Shown: positions 34,886-44,532 of the stretch, one piece after another
How the letters are laid out: the number at the start of each line of letters is the position of its first letter
Numbering within the stretch: the first letter of the stretch is position 1
Assembly (NCBI GenBank): GCA_027493955.1
Contig: JAOSJT010000001.1
Coordinates: 4,512,552-4,576,551, forward strand
Direction: 5' to 3'
Length of the DNA stretch: 64,000 nucleotides
Source: Bacteroidia bacterium
Lineage (GTDB): Bacteria; Bacteroidota; Ignavibacteria; SZUA-365
Made by a program: the position numbers and the translations under genes
Notes under the pieces: model-generated
The model's database searches: none
Told to the model about the DNA's origin: nothing
The model's input: only the letters and a program-made list of their open reading frames with translations

Positions 34886-35578
34886 ATGGAATACCTCCAG
34901 AACCTGCTTGATTCGACCCAGGTCCCGTTCCTCTCCGCGTTGCTGCTCGGGCTGATGACCGCCATCAGTCCTTGTCCTCTCGCCACCAACATCACGGCGA
35001 TGGGATACATCAGCCGCGATATTGAGGATCGGAAGCGTGTGTTCCTCAACGGACTGGTGTACACGCTGGGCCGCGCGTTTTCCTACACCGCCCTCGGGAT
35101 TGTCATATTTTTTGGAGCGAGCACATTTGACATTTCCCGCCTCTTTCAGGGTTGGGGCGAGCGTCTGCTCGGACCGATGCTTATACTCGTGGGTGTCGTC
35201 ATGCTCGATATTCTGCCGTTGCGACTCCCTGGCGGCGGCACACTGACAGAGCGTGTCGGAGAAAAACTGAAGGGATTCGCGGGCGTCTTTCTCCTCGGTG
35301 CGCTGTTCGCCCTCGCATTCTGTCCCTACAGTGGTGTGCTGTACTTCGTCATGTTGATTCCGATGACGGTGGCGGGTGCGGATGGATTGTACCTGCCGGC
35401 GGTGTACGCTGCGGGAACCGGTCTTCCGGTGATCATCGCCGCATGGCTGCTCGCGTTTACCGTGCGCGGCATCGCCGGTTTCTACCAGAAAGTAAAAATG
35501 TTCGAATACTGGTTCCGTCGCGTCGTTGCCGTGCTCTTTATAGCCGCCGGCGTGTATTTCATCGTGCAGTTTCTGTAA
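34886..35578 (+). CDS. ArsG/CcdA-like membrane permease
   Basis: 230 aa with six predicted helices of the LysE/DsbD-CcdA type. Paired membrane cysteines occur in LMTAISPCPLATNITAMGYI (Cys30) and FALAFCPYSGVLYF (about Cys147), the arrangement used by CcdA to carry electrons across the membrane. The sequence resembles proteins annotated as aromatic aminobenzylarsenical efflux permease ArsG. Two readings are possible: an exporter of aminophenyl arsenicals, or a CcdA-like reductant carrier feeding the periplasmic thioredoxin-fold partners. It follows the ArsF-like gene by 6 bp. Confidence 0.85.
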   Translation: MEYLQNLLDSTQVPFLSALLLGLMTAISPCPLATNITAMGYISRDIEDRKRVFLNGLVYTLGRAFSYTALGIVIFFGASTFDISRLFQGWGERLLGPMLILVGVVMLDILPLRLPGGGTLTERVGEKLKGFAGVFLLGALFALAFCPYSGVLYFVMLIPMTVAGADGLYLPAVYAAGTGLPVIIAAWLLAFTVRGIAGFYQKVKMFEYWFRRVVAVLFIAAGVYFIVQFL

Positions 35579-35683
35579 CCGTATGGTGGGCGCGCGGGCC
35601 GCGACGGGCCGGAGACGTTCTCCTGCGCTGCGCGCCGATCCGTAACGGGATCACGTGAGATAGAAAAAGGAAAAGAGACTCTC

Positions 35684-36979
35684 ATGTCAATGAAACAGGA
35701 GTGGAAAGCCCTGGCCTGGATGTTGGGTGCCTTTCTCGCCGCGTACTTCCTGCCTGTCGGGCAAACGCGCTTCGATAATGCCGTGTATGAAGCGCTGGAA
35801 TTGCTTCGCTGGTACGCACAGGAACATGTGCTGCTCTGTCTGGTACCGGCTTTCTTCATCGCGGGCGTGATCTCGGTGTTTGTGAGTCAGGCTTCGGTGA
35901 TACGGTACTTTGGTGCGAACGCGGTCAAGTGGAAAGCATATTTGATCTCTTCCGTCTCGGGCACCGTGCTGGCGGTGTGCAGTTGCACGATATTGCCGCT
36001 GTTCTCGAGCATACACAAGCGCGGTGCGGGTCTCGGTCCGGCCATCGCTTTTCTCTATTCGGGTCCGGCTATCAACATCCTCGCTATCATTCTCACGGCG
36101 CGCATACTGGGCTGGGAACTCGGACTCGCCCGCGTTATCGGTGCGGTGCTGTTCAGTATCGTGATCGGCCTCCTGATGGCTGTTATGTACCGGAAAGAAG
36201 AGCGTGAAAAAGCCCAGGCACAAATGCATATCGAAACTCCGGCCGGGTTGCGACCGCTGTGGCAGACATCAATCCATTTCTTTGCGCTCGTCGGTGTACT
36301 GGTTTTTGCCAACTGGGGCAATCCCGGGGGCGAAGCGGGCTTTTTTACACTGATGTATGCATGGAAGTGGTGGATCACCGGCGCATTTGCGCTCGTTTCC
36401 GCATGGTCTCTGTATCGCATTGTCGGGATACGACCCGCGTGGGTACTCGCCGTCATGGCGCCGGTGATCGTGCTCGCTTTCGTCTTTCCGGAGCAACCGC
36501 TGATCTCATTCGTCGCGGGCACCATCGGTCTGACGCTGCTCACGGGCTTCACACCCGGCGAACCGCGCGAATGGCTGGAATCGAGTTGGGGCTTTGCGAA
36601 GCAGATCATGCCCCTGCTTGGTGCCGGTGTGCTTGTTGCCGGCTTGCTGCTCGGTAATGCCGGAGGCGAGGGGCTTATTCCCAACGACTGGATATCAATG
36701 CTCGTCGGCGGTAATTCTCTCGGCGCGAATCTCTTCGCCTCCGTGTTCGGTGCGTTCATGTATTTCGCCACGCTTACCGAAGTTCCCATTCTCCAGGGAC
36801 TGCTCGCCAGCGGCATGGGCAAGGGTCCGGCTCTTGCGCTCCTCCTTGCCGGTCCGGCACTTTCTCTTCCAAACATGCTGGTCATCCGCAGTGTGATGGG
36901 AACGCAAAAAACCGTTGTCTTCGTCTCCCTCGTGATTGTGATGGCCACGCTCAGCGGTTTGATTTTTGGTGCAATGTAA
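35684..36979 (+). CDS. ArsP-type permease (predicted organoarsenical / thiophilic-compound exporter)
   Basis: 431 aa with ten or so hydrophobic helices. The conserved AVCSCTILPLFSSIHKRGAGLG (Cys99 and Cys101) is the signature of the DUF318/ArsP permeases, and a second copy-like motif (FATLTEVPILQGLLASGMGKG, GPALSLPNMLVI) marks the C-terminal half. Members of this family export trivalent organoarsenicals or are linked with mercury or other thiophilic stress. It is separated by 105 bp from the ArsG-like gene, with no convincing separate promoter. It overlaps the following thioredoxin gene by one base (TAATG). Confidence 0.85.
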   Translation: MSMKQEWKALAWMLGAFLAAYFLPVGQTRFDNAVYEALELLRWYAQEHVLLCLVPAFFIAGVISVFVSQASVIRYFGANAVKWKAYLISSVSGTVLAVCSCTILPLFSSIHKRGAGLGPAIAFLYSGPAINILAIILTARILGWELGLARVIGAVLFSIVIGLLMAVMYRKEEREKAQAQMHIETPAGLRPLWQTSIHFFALVGVLVFANWGNPGGEAGFFTLMYAWKWWITGAFALVSAWSLYRIVGIRPAWVLAVMAPVIVLAFVFPEQPLISFVAGTIGLTLLTGFTPGEPREWLESSWGFAKQIMPLLGAGVLVAGLLLGNAGGEGLIPNDWISMLVGGNSLGANLFASVFGAFMYFATLTEVPILQGLLASGMGKGPALALLLAGPALSLPNMLVIRSVMGTQKTVVFVSLVIVMATLSGLIFGAM

Positions 36980-37401
36980 TGAGAACGATAGCATCGCTGA
37001 CCATGACTCTTTTCGCTTCGGCACTTCTCCTCGCAACGGGCTGCGGGGAGAAGCGCGATGCGTCGGTCACACCGGAGGGATTGCCCGTGATCACTGCCTC
37101 CGCTATCGACAGTTTCGTCACCGCCGGCGGTATCTCGCTCATAGAGTTCGGCGGAAAGCATTGCGGTCCGTGCAAGAGCATGCGCGGCATTCTCGCATCA
37201 TACACCGCCGCGCACCCCGAGTTGCGCGTTGCCTGTGTGTACTGGGAAGAGCATCCGGAGGCCTTCAAGCGCTTCAACGTCGGTGCGGTGCCGGCGCAAC
37301 TCGTCTTCGATACCGACGGTAACGAGCGCCTTCGGAACATCGGCGTATGGGAGAAAGCCGATCTCATCGCCGCGCTCCGCACACTGTCCGGGGATTTCTG
37401 A
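36979..37401 (+). CDS. Thioredoxin-family lipoprotein
   Basis: 140 aa, start sharing one base with the permease stop. Signal peptide with lipobox LLATGC (Cys22). A thioredoxin domain follows with active site KHCGPCKSM (Cys62 and Cys65) and cis-Pro in GAVPAQLVFDTDG. It is expected to be anchored on the periplasmic side. There it could keep cassette cysteines reduced or receive electrons from the CcdA-like permease. It is the last gene of the cassette; the next gene, rlmB, is convergent, and only a weak inverted repeat lies between. Confidence 0.88.
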   Translation: MRTIASLTMTLFASALLLATGCGEKRDASVTPEGLPVITASAIDSFVTAGGISLIEFGGKHCGPCKSMRGILASYTAAHPELRVACVYWEEHPEAFKRFNVGAVPAQLVFDTDGNERLRNIGVWEKADLIAALRTLSGDF

Positions 37402-37573
37402 CGAAGTTCTGTGCCCTGTTCAGTGCGCTTCGAAACAGATTCTAACTCGACCAATGTGGAATTCGCCACCGGGCGCGAACTTATCTCGTGAGGCCCATAG
37501 CCGCCGATTCCCGATTCTCCCCTTGTAACGCGTAACTCTCACGGGTTACTCCGGACCCGCCGACGCTTCGCCC

Positions 37574-38296
37574 TCAAATCCGCTTTCTCCGGATTTCATA
37601 CATCGCCAGCGCTGCGGCAACAGAGGCATTGAGCGAGTCAATGTGCCCCCACATGGGGATGCGCACAAGCGTATCACAGGTTCTCTTTGTGAGGTGACGC
37701 AATCCGTGGCCCTCGCTGCCTACAACGAGACACAGCGGACGGAAACCGTCGAGGTCGAGCAGATCCGTCTCGCCTTCCGCATCGAGGCCGGCGAGCCAGA
37801 TACCTTCCTCTTTAAGTTGCTCCAACGCCTGATGCAGATTCCCGACGCGTGCGATAGCCATATGCGCAACGGCCCCGGCGGATGTTTTCACGACGGTATC
37901 GGTGATGGGGGAGGAGTCGCGTTGCGGAAGCAGTATTCCGTGAGCGCCGGCGCACTCGGCAGAACGGAGAATCGCACCGAGATTACGTGGATCCGTGACG
38001 CCATCCACGGCGACGAAAAAGGGCGGATCCTGTTCCCGGACATCGGCAAGCAAATCCCGGAGAGTAACGAGCCGCGCCTCCTCGATAAGTGCAACGATAC
38101 CCTGTGAGTCAGTCGTGTTTCCGAGGCGGTCGAATTTCTGTCGCGGCAGTTCGACGACTTGCACGCCGTGCTCACGCGCGTGCCGCTTGACCTCCTCCAC
38201 GGCGTTGCCATGCGTTCCGAAGCGGATGAATATCTTGGCCACTGTCGTATCGGAACGCAGGGCTTCAATGACAGGGTTCCGTCCGTATATGTACAT
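37574..38296 (-). CDS. rlmB: 23S rRNA 2'-O-methyltransferase RlmB (TrmH/SpoU family)
   Basis: 240 aa, matching RlmB length. The small substrate domain starts MYIYGRNPVIEALRSD. The SPOUT methyltransferase domain has motif 1 VDGVTDPRNLGAILRSA, motif 2 CLVVGSEGHGLRHLTKRTCD and motif 3 IPMWGHIDSLNASVAAALAMYE, which forms the S-adenosylmethionine knot. RlmB methylates G2251 of 23S rRNA; other TrmH members act on tRNA, so the exact target is assigned by similarity. It follows recG by 24 bp on the same strand. Confidence 0.92.
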   Translation of the reverse strand: MYIYGRNPVIEALRSDTTVAKIFIRFGTHGNAVEEVKRHAREHGVQVVELPRQKFDRLGNTTDSQGIVALIEEARLVTLRDLLADVREQDPPFFVAVDGVTDPRNLGAILRSAECAGAHGILLPQRDSSPITDTVVKTSAGAVAHMAIARVGNLHQALEQLKEEGIWLAGLDAEGETDLLDLDGFRPLCLVVGSEGHGLRHLTKRTCDTLVRIPMWGHIDSLNASVAAALAMYEIRRKRI

Positions 38297-38320
38297 AAGC
38301 GCTCCTTGTGTTTCGTGGTA

Positions 38321-40528
38321 TCAGGATACCGTCAGCATGGTGATGGAAGTACGGAGTTTCGGACCGAGTTGCGTGCGCAAGGTTGTGTGTTCGTCCAGTC
38401 GGAGTTGCGGATCGCGCTCGACGATATCGAATGCGGCCGCACGGGCGCGCTGCAAAATGCTTCCGTGTTCAAGCAGGTTCGCGAGGCGGAATACGGGGAA
38501 ACCGCTCTGCTGTGTGCCCCAGAGATCACCGGGACCGCGAATTTCCATGTCCACCTCCGCAATGCGGAAACCATCCGTCGTCTGTTGCATGGTGTCGAGG
38601 CGTCTCCGCACGTCCGAAACCTGCCGTGTATCGCCGTTGAGGGTGGTACCCGCAAAATAGCTGCGCTTGTCCGTCATCAATATGCAATATGCCTGTTTTT
38701 CGCTTCTGCCGACGCGACCCCGGAGCTGGTGCAATTGCGCGAGACCGAAGCGCTCCGCATGCTCGATGAGCATGACCGTCGCATCGGGGACGTCCACACC
38801 CACCTCGATAACCGTGGTGGAGACGAGTATGTCCAGCTCACGGCGTTTGAAGCACATCATCACGTCGTCCTTTTCATCGGTTTTCATCTGGCCATGGAGC
38901 AGACCGAGCCGCAGATCCGCGAACACACCTCCGCGCAGACGTTCGTATTCCTCATTCGCCGCTTTAAGGTCCAACTTCTCGGATTCACTCACGAGCGGGA
39001 AGACGATATAGGCCTGATTCCCTCGCCCGACCTCTTCGCGTATGAATTGCTCGACCGTGTCGCGGTCATTTTCGAAGCGTATCGCCGTGCGCACCGGCTT
39101 GCGATGGGCCGGCAGTTCATCGATGACTGACACATCCAGATCGCCGTACAAGGTCATGGAAAGTGTGCGGGGAATCGGTGTGGCGGTCATCACCAACGCA
39201 TCCGGCGTGGCGCCTTTCATGCGCAGCGACGCCCGCTGTGCCACGCCGAAGCGGTGCTGCTCATCAATCACCACGAGACCCAATGCGTTGAATTCCACTC
39301 CGTCCTGAATCAGCGCATGTGTGCCCACCACGATGTCCACCCCGCCTCCGGCGATGAGTCCAAAGATTTCACTGCGTTCACGCATGGATTGCTGGCCCGT
39401 TAATAAACGGATGCGGATGTTGAGGTCATCCACCATGGAGGTGATAGTCCTGTAGTGCTGTTCCGCGAGAATTTCCGTGGGTACCATTAGTGCACACTGA
39501 TGACCACTGTCCACCGCTACCAGCATAGCAAGCAGCGCAACGACGGTTTTTCCGGAACCGACGTCGCCTTGAAGCAGGCGGTTCATGGGATGCGGATTGC
39601 GCATATCGGACACGATTTCGCGTAACACGCGGCGCTGGGCTCTTGTGAGTTCAAATGGGAGCCGCTGCACCAGACGACGCGCCGAAGGACTTTCACCCGA
39701 AAAGGCGATACCCGGTGCGGAGGTGGATTGCATGCGCCTGCGCAGAGCGAGCTGCATCGAAAGCAAGAAGAACTCGTCGTAGATCAGCCGCTCCCTCGCC
39801 TTGTTCAGGGTCTGCATATTCTGCGGTCGGTGGATGTTTTCGAGGGCGCTACGCAGAGGTTGGAGTTGTTCGCTCTGCAGCAGAGACACCGGAGCCCAAT
39901 CCCGTACGTCGTCCAGATGACGCTGCAGGGCTGTATGCAGGAGTTTGCGGAAGCCCCCGTGTCTGTTCAGTCCGACTTTTTCCAGGTCCGCTCCGGACGG
40001 GTACACGGGCACGATACCGCCGGTGTTGATGAAGTCCAGGGACTCCTCATCCTGCAGCCGGTCGATGTCCGGATGTACCATGCTGGCGTTGCGCCCGAAC
40101 AACTGAATGGTACCTGAAACGGCAAGAGTCTCACCCTCGGTGAACGCTGTCTGCCAGTAATTCAGTCCCTGAAAAAAAACCGCTTCCATGTTTTTTCTGC
40201 CGTCGGCAATCGTGACGACGAAGCGTTTGCGCTTGCTCGTCAGCGTCGCCGCGCGCGCCACCACACCAACCACAGTTACCACCTCACCCACATATTTGTA
40301 CAACTCTGAAATGCGGACGATGGTGGAGCGGTCCAGATAGCGGCGCGGAAAATGGTAGAGCAGATCGGCGACCGTGCGGATGCCGATAGTCTCCAGCGCA
40401 CGCGCACGATGCGAGCCGACGCCGGGCAGAGAGGTTACCGAAAGTGTGTCGAGTATGGATGGTTGCGTGGTAGACAATGGATTTCGTTCCCCGTGACGAA
40501 AATCAAAGTTACTCAGCAGCGCATCCAT
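38321..40528 (-). CDS. recG: ATP-dependent DNA helicase RecG
   Basis: 735 aa from ATG 40528 (a TTG 6 bp earlier is possible). The wedge/OB domain is followed by the superfamily 2 helicase core: ELTRAQRRVLREIVSDM, Walker A GDVGSGKTVVA (near 320), Walker B DEQHRFGVAQR, TATPIPRT and HGQMKTDEKDDVM. The last part ends TTVIEVGVDVPDATVM, QLHQLRGRVGRSEKQAYC and GPGDLWGTQQSG, all RecG signatures. It remodels stalled forks and Holliday junctions. Slightly longer than the 693-aa E. coli enzyme, with extra residues at the N-terminus. It is divergent from the membrane protein upstream and co-oriented with rlmB. Confidence 0.96.
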   Translation of the reverse strand: MDALLSNFDFRHGERNPLSTTQPSILDTLSVTSLPGVGSHRARALETIGIRTVADLLYHFPRRYLDRSTIVRISELYKYVGEVVTVVGVVARAATLTSKRKRFVVTIADGRKNMEAVFFQGLNYWQTAFTEGETLAVSGTIQLFGRNASMVHPDIDRLQDEESLDFINTGGIVPVYPSGADLEKVGLNRHGGFRKLLHTALQRHLDDVRDWAPVSLLQSEQLQPLRSALENIHRPQNMQTLNKARERLIYDEFFLLSMQLALRRRMQSTSAPGIAFSGESPSARRLVQRLPFELTRAQRRVLREIVSDMRNPHPMNRLLQGDVGSGKTVVALLAMLVAVDSGHQCALMVPTEILAEQHYRTITSMVDDLNIRIRLLTGQQSMRERSEIFGLIAGGGVDIVVGTHALIQDGVEFNALGLVVIDEQHRFGVAQRASLRMKGATPDALVMTATPIPRTLSMTLYGDLDVSVIDELPAHRKPVRTAIRFENDRDTVEQFIREEVGRGNQAYIVFPLVSESEKLDLKAANEEYERLRGGVFADLRLGLLHGQMKTDEKDDVMMCFKRRELDILVSTTVIEVGVDVPDATVMLIEHAERFGLAQLHQLRGRVGRSEKQAYCILMTDKRSYFAGTTLNGDTRQVSDVRRRLDTMQQTTDGFRIAEVDMEIRGPGDLWGTQQSGFPVFRLANLLEHGSILQRARAAAFDIVERDPQLRLDEHTTLRTQLGPKLRTSITMLTVS

Positions 40529-40784
40529 GAGCAAGGCACATTCGCGTACAAATCGGAGGGCGGAATACGTACGCGGATTTTCACGAACACGCCCGGAATT
40601 TCATGGAGGAAATGTACCGGGGAGGAAAGCGCGCTATCTCCGACCCAGAACTTCAACAAAAATCTCCACACGATCAGCATACACTTTCCGGAAGTGACGC
40701 GGCGAACAAAGACCGTATGCTCGGTTGCTATGGATTTGCTATATTTTTTGATTGGAAAGTTGTAAAGCACACCATGGTCGACGA

Positions 40785-42776
40785 ATGAAGAAGCACAAGA
40801 ACAAATCCCGGATCGCGGAAACACCTGAGCATCCCCCACAGAAGCGCATTCTGCTGTCTGTGGGTTTGGTGAAACTCTTCGGCGCAGCCATCCCCTTGCT
40901 CGCATTGATTTCAGGATCGCTGTACTGGTATCTGATGCGGGATACGCTGGGACAAACCGGCCTGCCCTTTGACGAAAGTTGGATTCCGCTGACATTCGCG
41001 AAGAACCTGCTTGCGCACGGCAGTTACGCCTATCACTCCGCTGGCATGGTAACCTCAGGCGCGGCGGCACCGTTGCAGGTGCTGTTGCTCGCGTTGCTGG
41101 GAATCCCTTTCGGCACCGGTGTCACGGCCACATTCATTCTTGGTCTCATCTCTTTCGCCCTTTCCGGTTATGTCCTGTTCCGCTTAGCATTGCTTCTCTT
41201 CGAGGACGATCAACGCTTCGCGCCCGCAGTGGGATTGCTTTTTGTCGCATCACCGCTTTCCGTGAGTGCCGCGCTGTCGGGACTGCCGAGCATGCTGTTT
41301 ACCGCGTTCATTCTGTTTTCGGCGTTGTTCTATTTGAAGCGCAAACCGTTATGGTTCTTTGTTTTCGCTGGGCTATCGGTCTGGGTCCGCCCCGAAGGTC
41401 TCATTTTCATCATAGCCGCCCTGCTGCATCTGCTGTATAATCACGCCATAGCGAGAGCTTCGCAACGTGCAGGGAATGCCCCCGCACCGGCGTCGAGACG
41501 CGAAACGGCCATCGGCGCGGGCGTAGCGGTGCTGCTCATCGCCGGTTATGCGTTGTTCAATCTGACCCTTGGCGAGGGCGTTTTCCCGAACTTTGTGTCC
41601 GCGAAGCTCAAGTACTACTCCGCCGCCTCCAGCGATTTCTGGGGTGACGTACTGCGCTTCTACTCGAGCTCGGCGCATATTGCGCTCATCGTCTTCGCGG
41701 GGCTCGGTGTTCTCACCATGCTCTGGAATGTTCTGCACAGACGTCAGCAATCGCTGTTGATGTCCGCTGCATTCATTGCCGGAACCATTGTCGCTTCCTG
41801 GTTGATTTTTCCCTTCATCCTGTCCATGCACAGCCTCATCGCGACACTCCCATTTTTCCTGCTCCTGAGCGTATGGGGCATGCGATCTCCCTGGACGGGA
41901 GACGGCGGAATTGTCCGACTGACATCATCCGCAGTCCCCATCATCATCGGATCCATCGCGATCGTCGTTGCGCTGATTCTTTCCATCGCCGATTGGGAGG
42001 ATATGCGGCAGGTACATGTGCGCATGGTGCGTGAACAATTGGAGCGGCCCGTCGCCGCCGCGAACTGGATTGCGCATAATACATCTGCGGAGGACGCGAT
42101 CGCGACGCACTTCCCGGGCGTGATGGGGTATCACACCGAGTGTCGGATTGTGGATATGACCGGTGTCGTGTCACCGGAAATCATTCCGGCCATAGGAAAT
42201 TTGCCGGCCTTGAAGGAGATACTGGAACGCGAACGCGTGGAAATGATTGCCGCCCAGAGAGATCATTTCGAAGTGGTGAATGTCACGCCGTTCTGGACAT
42301 CGAACCGTAACGCTCCGCCTGTCATGGAAATTCATCCATACCTCGTCGGTACGACGCGCATCATGTCGCAGCGGGCGAGTTCCTGGAATGCGCAAGCTGC
42401 CGCACTCATGCAGGATGCCCGGCACGAGGAAGCGCGGGACCTGTTGAAGAAATCCTATGATGAGGATCCCCACTCATCGCGTACCAATACGTTGCTGGGA
42501 TTGGTTCTCCTCGAACTGAAGGATACCGTGGAGGCGGAGAAGTACCTGCGTGAGGCGGTGCGTCTCGATCCCGACTATGCACCCGCGATGGTACCGCTTG
42601 GTGATATCCTCGTCGCACGAAAAGACTACTGGGCCGGTATCCCCATACTCGAAAAAGCGCACCTGCTCAATCCATCGTCGGTACGCGCGCGCGCGTCCTG
42701 GCGCAACGCTCTGCGAGCGCAACGCGAGGATTCGCTGGCAGCCAAAGGTATTTACACCTTTACCATCACGCAGTAA
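40785..42776 (+). CDS. Polytopic membrane protein with C-terminal TPR segment (GT-C / PMT-like)
   Basis: 663 aa from ATG 40785. A basic N-terminus is followed by about ten transmembrane segments. The first long loop carries GLPFDESWIPLTFAKNLLAHGSYAY, similar to the acidic D-E motif of PMT/ArnT-like GT-C enzymes. The end (about 545-650) has tetratricopeptide-like repeats (ARHEEARDLLKKSYDEDPHSSRTNTLLGLVLLELKDTVEAEKYLREAV). An extracytoplasmic region near 440-540 contains the dipeptides expected of a folded domain. The substrate cannot be deduced; a lipid-sugar-dependent glycosyltransferase is the best guess. Confidence 0.75.
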   Translation: MKKHKNKSRIAETPEHPPQKRILLSVGLVKLFGAAIPLLALISGSLYWYLMRDTLGQTGLPFDESWIPLTFAKNLLAHGSYAYHSAGMVTSGAAAPLQVLLLALLGIPFGTGVTATFILGLISFALSGYVLFRLALLLFEDDQRFAPAVGLLFVASPLSVSAALSGLPSMLFTAFILFSALFYLKRKPLWFFVFAGLSVWVRPEGLIFIIAALLHLLYNHAIARASQRAGNAPAPASRRETAIGAGVAVLLIAGYALFNLTLGEGVFPNFVSAKLKYYSAASSDFWGDVLRFYSSSAHIALIVFAGLGVLTMLWNVLHRRQQSLLMSAAFIAGTIVASWLIFPFILSMHSLIATLPFFLLLSVWGMRSPWTGDGGIVRLTSSAVPIIIGSIAIVVALILSIADWEDMRQVHVRMVREQLERPVAAANWIAHNTSAEDAIATHFPGVMGYHTECRIVDMTGVVSPEIIPAIGNLPALKEILERERVEMIAAQRDHFEVVNVTPFWTSNRNAPPVMEIHPYLVGTTRIMSQRASSWNAQAAALMQDARHEEARDLLKKSYDEDPHSSRTNTLLGLVLLELKDTVEAEKYLREAVRLDPDYAPAMVPLGDILVARKDYWAGIPILEKAHLLNPSSVRARASWRNALRAQREDSLAAKGIYTFTITQ

Positions 42777-42782
42777 TCCGAC

Positions 42783-44498
42783 ATGATACGGCTGCTGCTT
42801 CCGCTTCTGCTCCTGCTCGCTATTCCTTTTGCCGGGAGAGGCATGGCGCAACAGTATGGGGGAACGGATCAGCGCGAGTTACGAGGCGTGTGGCTTACAA
42901 CGCTGCTTGGTCTCGACTGGCCGCAAGCGTCGCTACGCGGCAACATCGAGGCGCAGAAAAAAGCACTGCGCACCATACTCGATGATGTGCGTCGCAAAAA
43001 TTTTAACACCGTGTTTTTTCAGGTGCGTTCTCGCGGCAACGCGCTGTACCGTTCCACGCTGGAACCCTGGTGTTCCGAACTGACCGGTACGCTGGGCAAA
43101 GATCCCGGCTGGGATCCACTGGCGTTCGCGATCACGGAAGCGCGGGAGCGCGGTCTTGAGCTGCACGCATGGTTCAACGTCTTCCGTGTCTGGAGCGCAG
43201 GTGCGCCGCCACAAAGCAGCCCGCCCCATCTGGCTCTTGCGTATCCCTCGTGGGTACGCCGTTTCGGTGATGATCTCTGGATGGATCCCGGCATCCCGGA
43301 AGCGCGTGAGTATACGTTGCGTGTCATGGAAGAGCTTGTCCGCAACTACGATATCGACGGCATTCACCTGGACTATTGCCGTTATGCGGACCGGGGCTTC
43401 GACGATGAAGCCACCTGGCGTCGTTACGGAGAAAACGGGATGACGAAAGACGACTGGCGGCGAAACAATGTCAACGCACTGGTGGAAGCCGCCTACAAGC
43501 GTCTCAGCGCGATACGGCCCTCCCTGATCGTCGGTTCTGCCCCCATCGGCATATACCAGAATTTACCTACCGCCCGCGGCTGGGAAGGACGCAACGCAAT
43601 TTCTCAAGACTCACGCGCATGGCTCGCCGGCGGGTATCACGACTATGTGGTTCCGCAAATGTATTGGGGCCTGTCGCGAAACGGAAGCCGCATCGATTTC
43701 GAGGCCCTTGTCGCCGATTGGAGCCGGAATGCGTCCGGACGTCATGTCCACGCCGGTGTGGCTGCCTACAAGGAGGATATCCATCCGCATCTGGCTGAAC
43801 ATGTGGATGCGGCACGCGCGCAGGGAGCCAGCGGAGTGGTGTTTTTCCGTTATGAGCATATTCGCGATGCGGGATTTTCCGGACGGTTCGACAGAAAAAT
43901 GCTGCCTCCGCCACTGACATGGAAGGACGCGATTCCACCCAATCCCGTGCGCAACCTTCGCCGAAGTCCCGATGAACATGGCACGCGATGGAGCTGGGAC
44001 GCACCTCTCGCCGCCCCGGATGGGGAATCCGCGCGGTGGTATGCGGTCATGGAGCGCAGAGACGGCGGCAGGAGGGTGTTGCGTGAACTTCTACCCGCAC
44101 ATACGACGCATTTCGTTGCAGGCGAGGCAACGGCGGAGATACGCATACTCGCAGTGGACCGCGCCAGGAATCTGAGCAGGGATGACGAAGAAACGCTGGT
44201 TGCCACGACGAAGCCGGTTGCGCACGGACGTTCGCCCGAGGCGCGAGCGGCTCGGGCGGTATTCGTCGCCGACGACCTGATGCTGCTTGGCTACGAACTT
44301 CCGCGTCCCGCGCATGTGCGATTGCGTCTTTTGGATGAAGACTCTGCGGAGCTTGCGTTGCTGTACGACGGCTACGCGGATGCCGGTGTGCATGTGCTCG
44401 GTGTGGAACTGGATAAACTCGATGGCGAAGCCGCGCACACAGTCTTTGAATCTGGTGAGCTGCGTGTTGTATTGCCGGTTGTTTCGTACCAGCCATAG
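42783..44498 (+). CDS. Secreted GH10-like glycoside hydrolase (GHL10/DUF187 type)
   Basis: 571 aa with a signal peptide ending GRGMAQQ. The core (about 30-370) reads ELRGVWLTTLLGLDWPQAS, RKNFNTVFFQVRSRGNALYRS, YDIDGIHLDYCRYAD and YVVPQMYWGLSRNG. These correspond to the beta-strand ends of a TIM barrel in the glycosyl hydrolase-like 10 (PF02638) family, with D-x-D-Y-C-R typical of its catalytic face. The last 180 residues form a beta-rich region that looks like a fibronectin-III-type module. The family acts on cell-wall or exopolysaccharide chains. It starts 6 bp after the preceding membrane protein and precedes glnE by 34 bp. Confidence 0.82.
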   Translation: MIRLLLPLLLLLAIPFAGRGMAQQYGGTDQRELRGVWLTTLLGLDWPQASLRGNIEAQKKALRTILDDVRRKNFNTVFFQVRSRGNALYRSTLEPWCSELTGTLGKDPGWDPLAFAITEARERGLELHAWFNVFRVWSAGAPPQSSPPHLALAYPSWVRRFGDDLWMDPGIPEAREYTLRVMEELVRNYDIDGIHLDYCRYADRGFDDEATWRRYGENGMTKDDWRRNNVNALVEAAYKRLSAIRPSLIVGSAPIGIYQNLPTARGWEGRNAISQDSRAWLAGGYHDYVVPQMYWGLSRNGSRIDFEALVADWSRNASGRHVHAGVAAYKEDIHPHLAEHVDAARAQGASGVVFFRYEHIRDAGFSGRFDRKMLPPPLTWKDAIPPNPVRNLRRSPDEHGTRWSWDAPLAAPDGESARWYAVMERRDGGRRVLRELLPAHTTHFVAGEATAEIRILAVDRARNLSRDDEETLVATTKPVAHGRSPEARAARAVFVADDLMLLGYELPRPAHVRLRLLDEDSAELALLYDGYADAGVHVLGVELDKLDGEAAHTVFESGELRVVLPVVSYQP

Positions 44499-44532
44499 CC
44501 CAATCTCAGGTAAAAGCGCGTAACTTGCTCTT

